Notes under the pieces: generated by a model
What the model was told of the DNA's origin: nothing
Databases searched by the model: none
What the model saw: the letters and a program-made list of their open reading frames with translations, nothing else
Shown here: piece after piece, positions 5,272 to 5,296 of the stretch
Layout: every line of letters starts with the position of its first letter
How positions within the stretch are numbered: the first letter of the stretch is position 1
Translations under genes and position numbers: made by a program
Origin: Clostridiales bacterium
GTDB taxonomy: Bacteria; Bacillota; Clostridia; Oscillospirales; Oscillospiraceae
NCBI GenBank assembly: GCA_009774055.1
Contig: VSNB01000219.1
Location: 1 to 5,296, forward strand
Length of the DNA: 5,296 bases
Reading direction: 5' to 3'

Positions 5272-5296
5272 GGGCTTTATGCCGTTTGTTTTATTC

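Noticed and set aside
4945..5296. tRNA, riboswitch or CRISPR in the right-hand intergenic region
   Set aside because: No cloverleaf, repeat-spacer pattern or recognisable aptamer core was seen. Only the short ORF, a few TCAGG repeats and the palindrome stand out.

Overview
The window looks like a high-G+C gut Clostridia genome, most likely Oscillospiraceae (Flavonifractor/Oscillibacter-like). This is inferred from the protein style and the G+C-rich, codon-biased first third, and it is not proven by any marker gene here. Spot counts by eye give about 70% G+C near position 150, about 60% in the transporter gene, about 47% in parts of the regulator gene, and under 40% in the intergenic stretch near 3,690.

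Left part (1-1862). The window opens inside the C-terminal half of a two-component sensor histidine kinase (+). After a 118-nt gap holding a possible promoter and a G+C-rich inverted repeat comes a 334-residue membrane-anchored protein (+). It has two transmembrane helices, a Pro/Glu-rich linker and an extracytoplasmic C-terminal part with an FxLYD-like beta domain. This unit ends at a 34-bp near-perfect palindrome (1828-1861).

Right part (1863-5237). This holds an accessory-looking module with three clear genes: an exporter-type ABC half-transporter (-), a divergent XRE-family regulator with a helical TPR-like C-terminal half (+), and a 69-residue secreted small protein (-) that converges on the regulator with the two stop codons overlapping. 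The layout and the protein types fit a candidate RRNPP-type (Rgg/PlcR/TprA-like) peptide quorum-sensing circuit: a secreted pro-peptide, a cytoplasmic peptide-sensing regulator and a regulated exporter. Supporting details read from the sequence are a good sigma-A-like promoter for the regulator, a related sequence motif upstream of both the transporter and the small secreted gene, and a rho-independent terminator on the minus strand inside the regulator coding sequence. That terminator would end the small gene's transcript after about 380 nt of antisense overlap with the regulator gene. A 29-codon ORF with a strong ribosome binding site lies upstream of the small gene.

The module is closed on the right by a second copy of the 34-bp palindrome (5238-5271), differing from the first at one base. 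The twin copies may be a genome-wide terminator/repeat family or the marks of an inserted cassette. The last 25 bases hold nothing I can identify.
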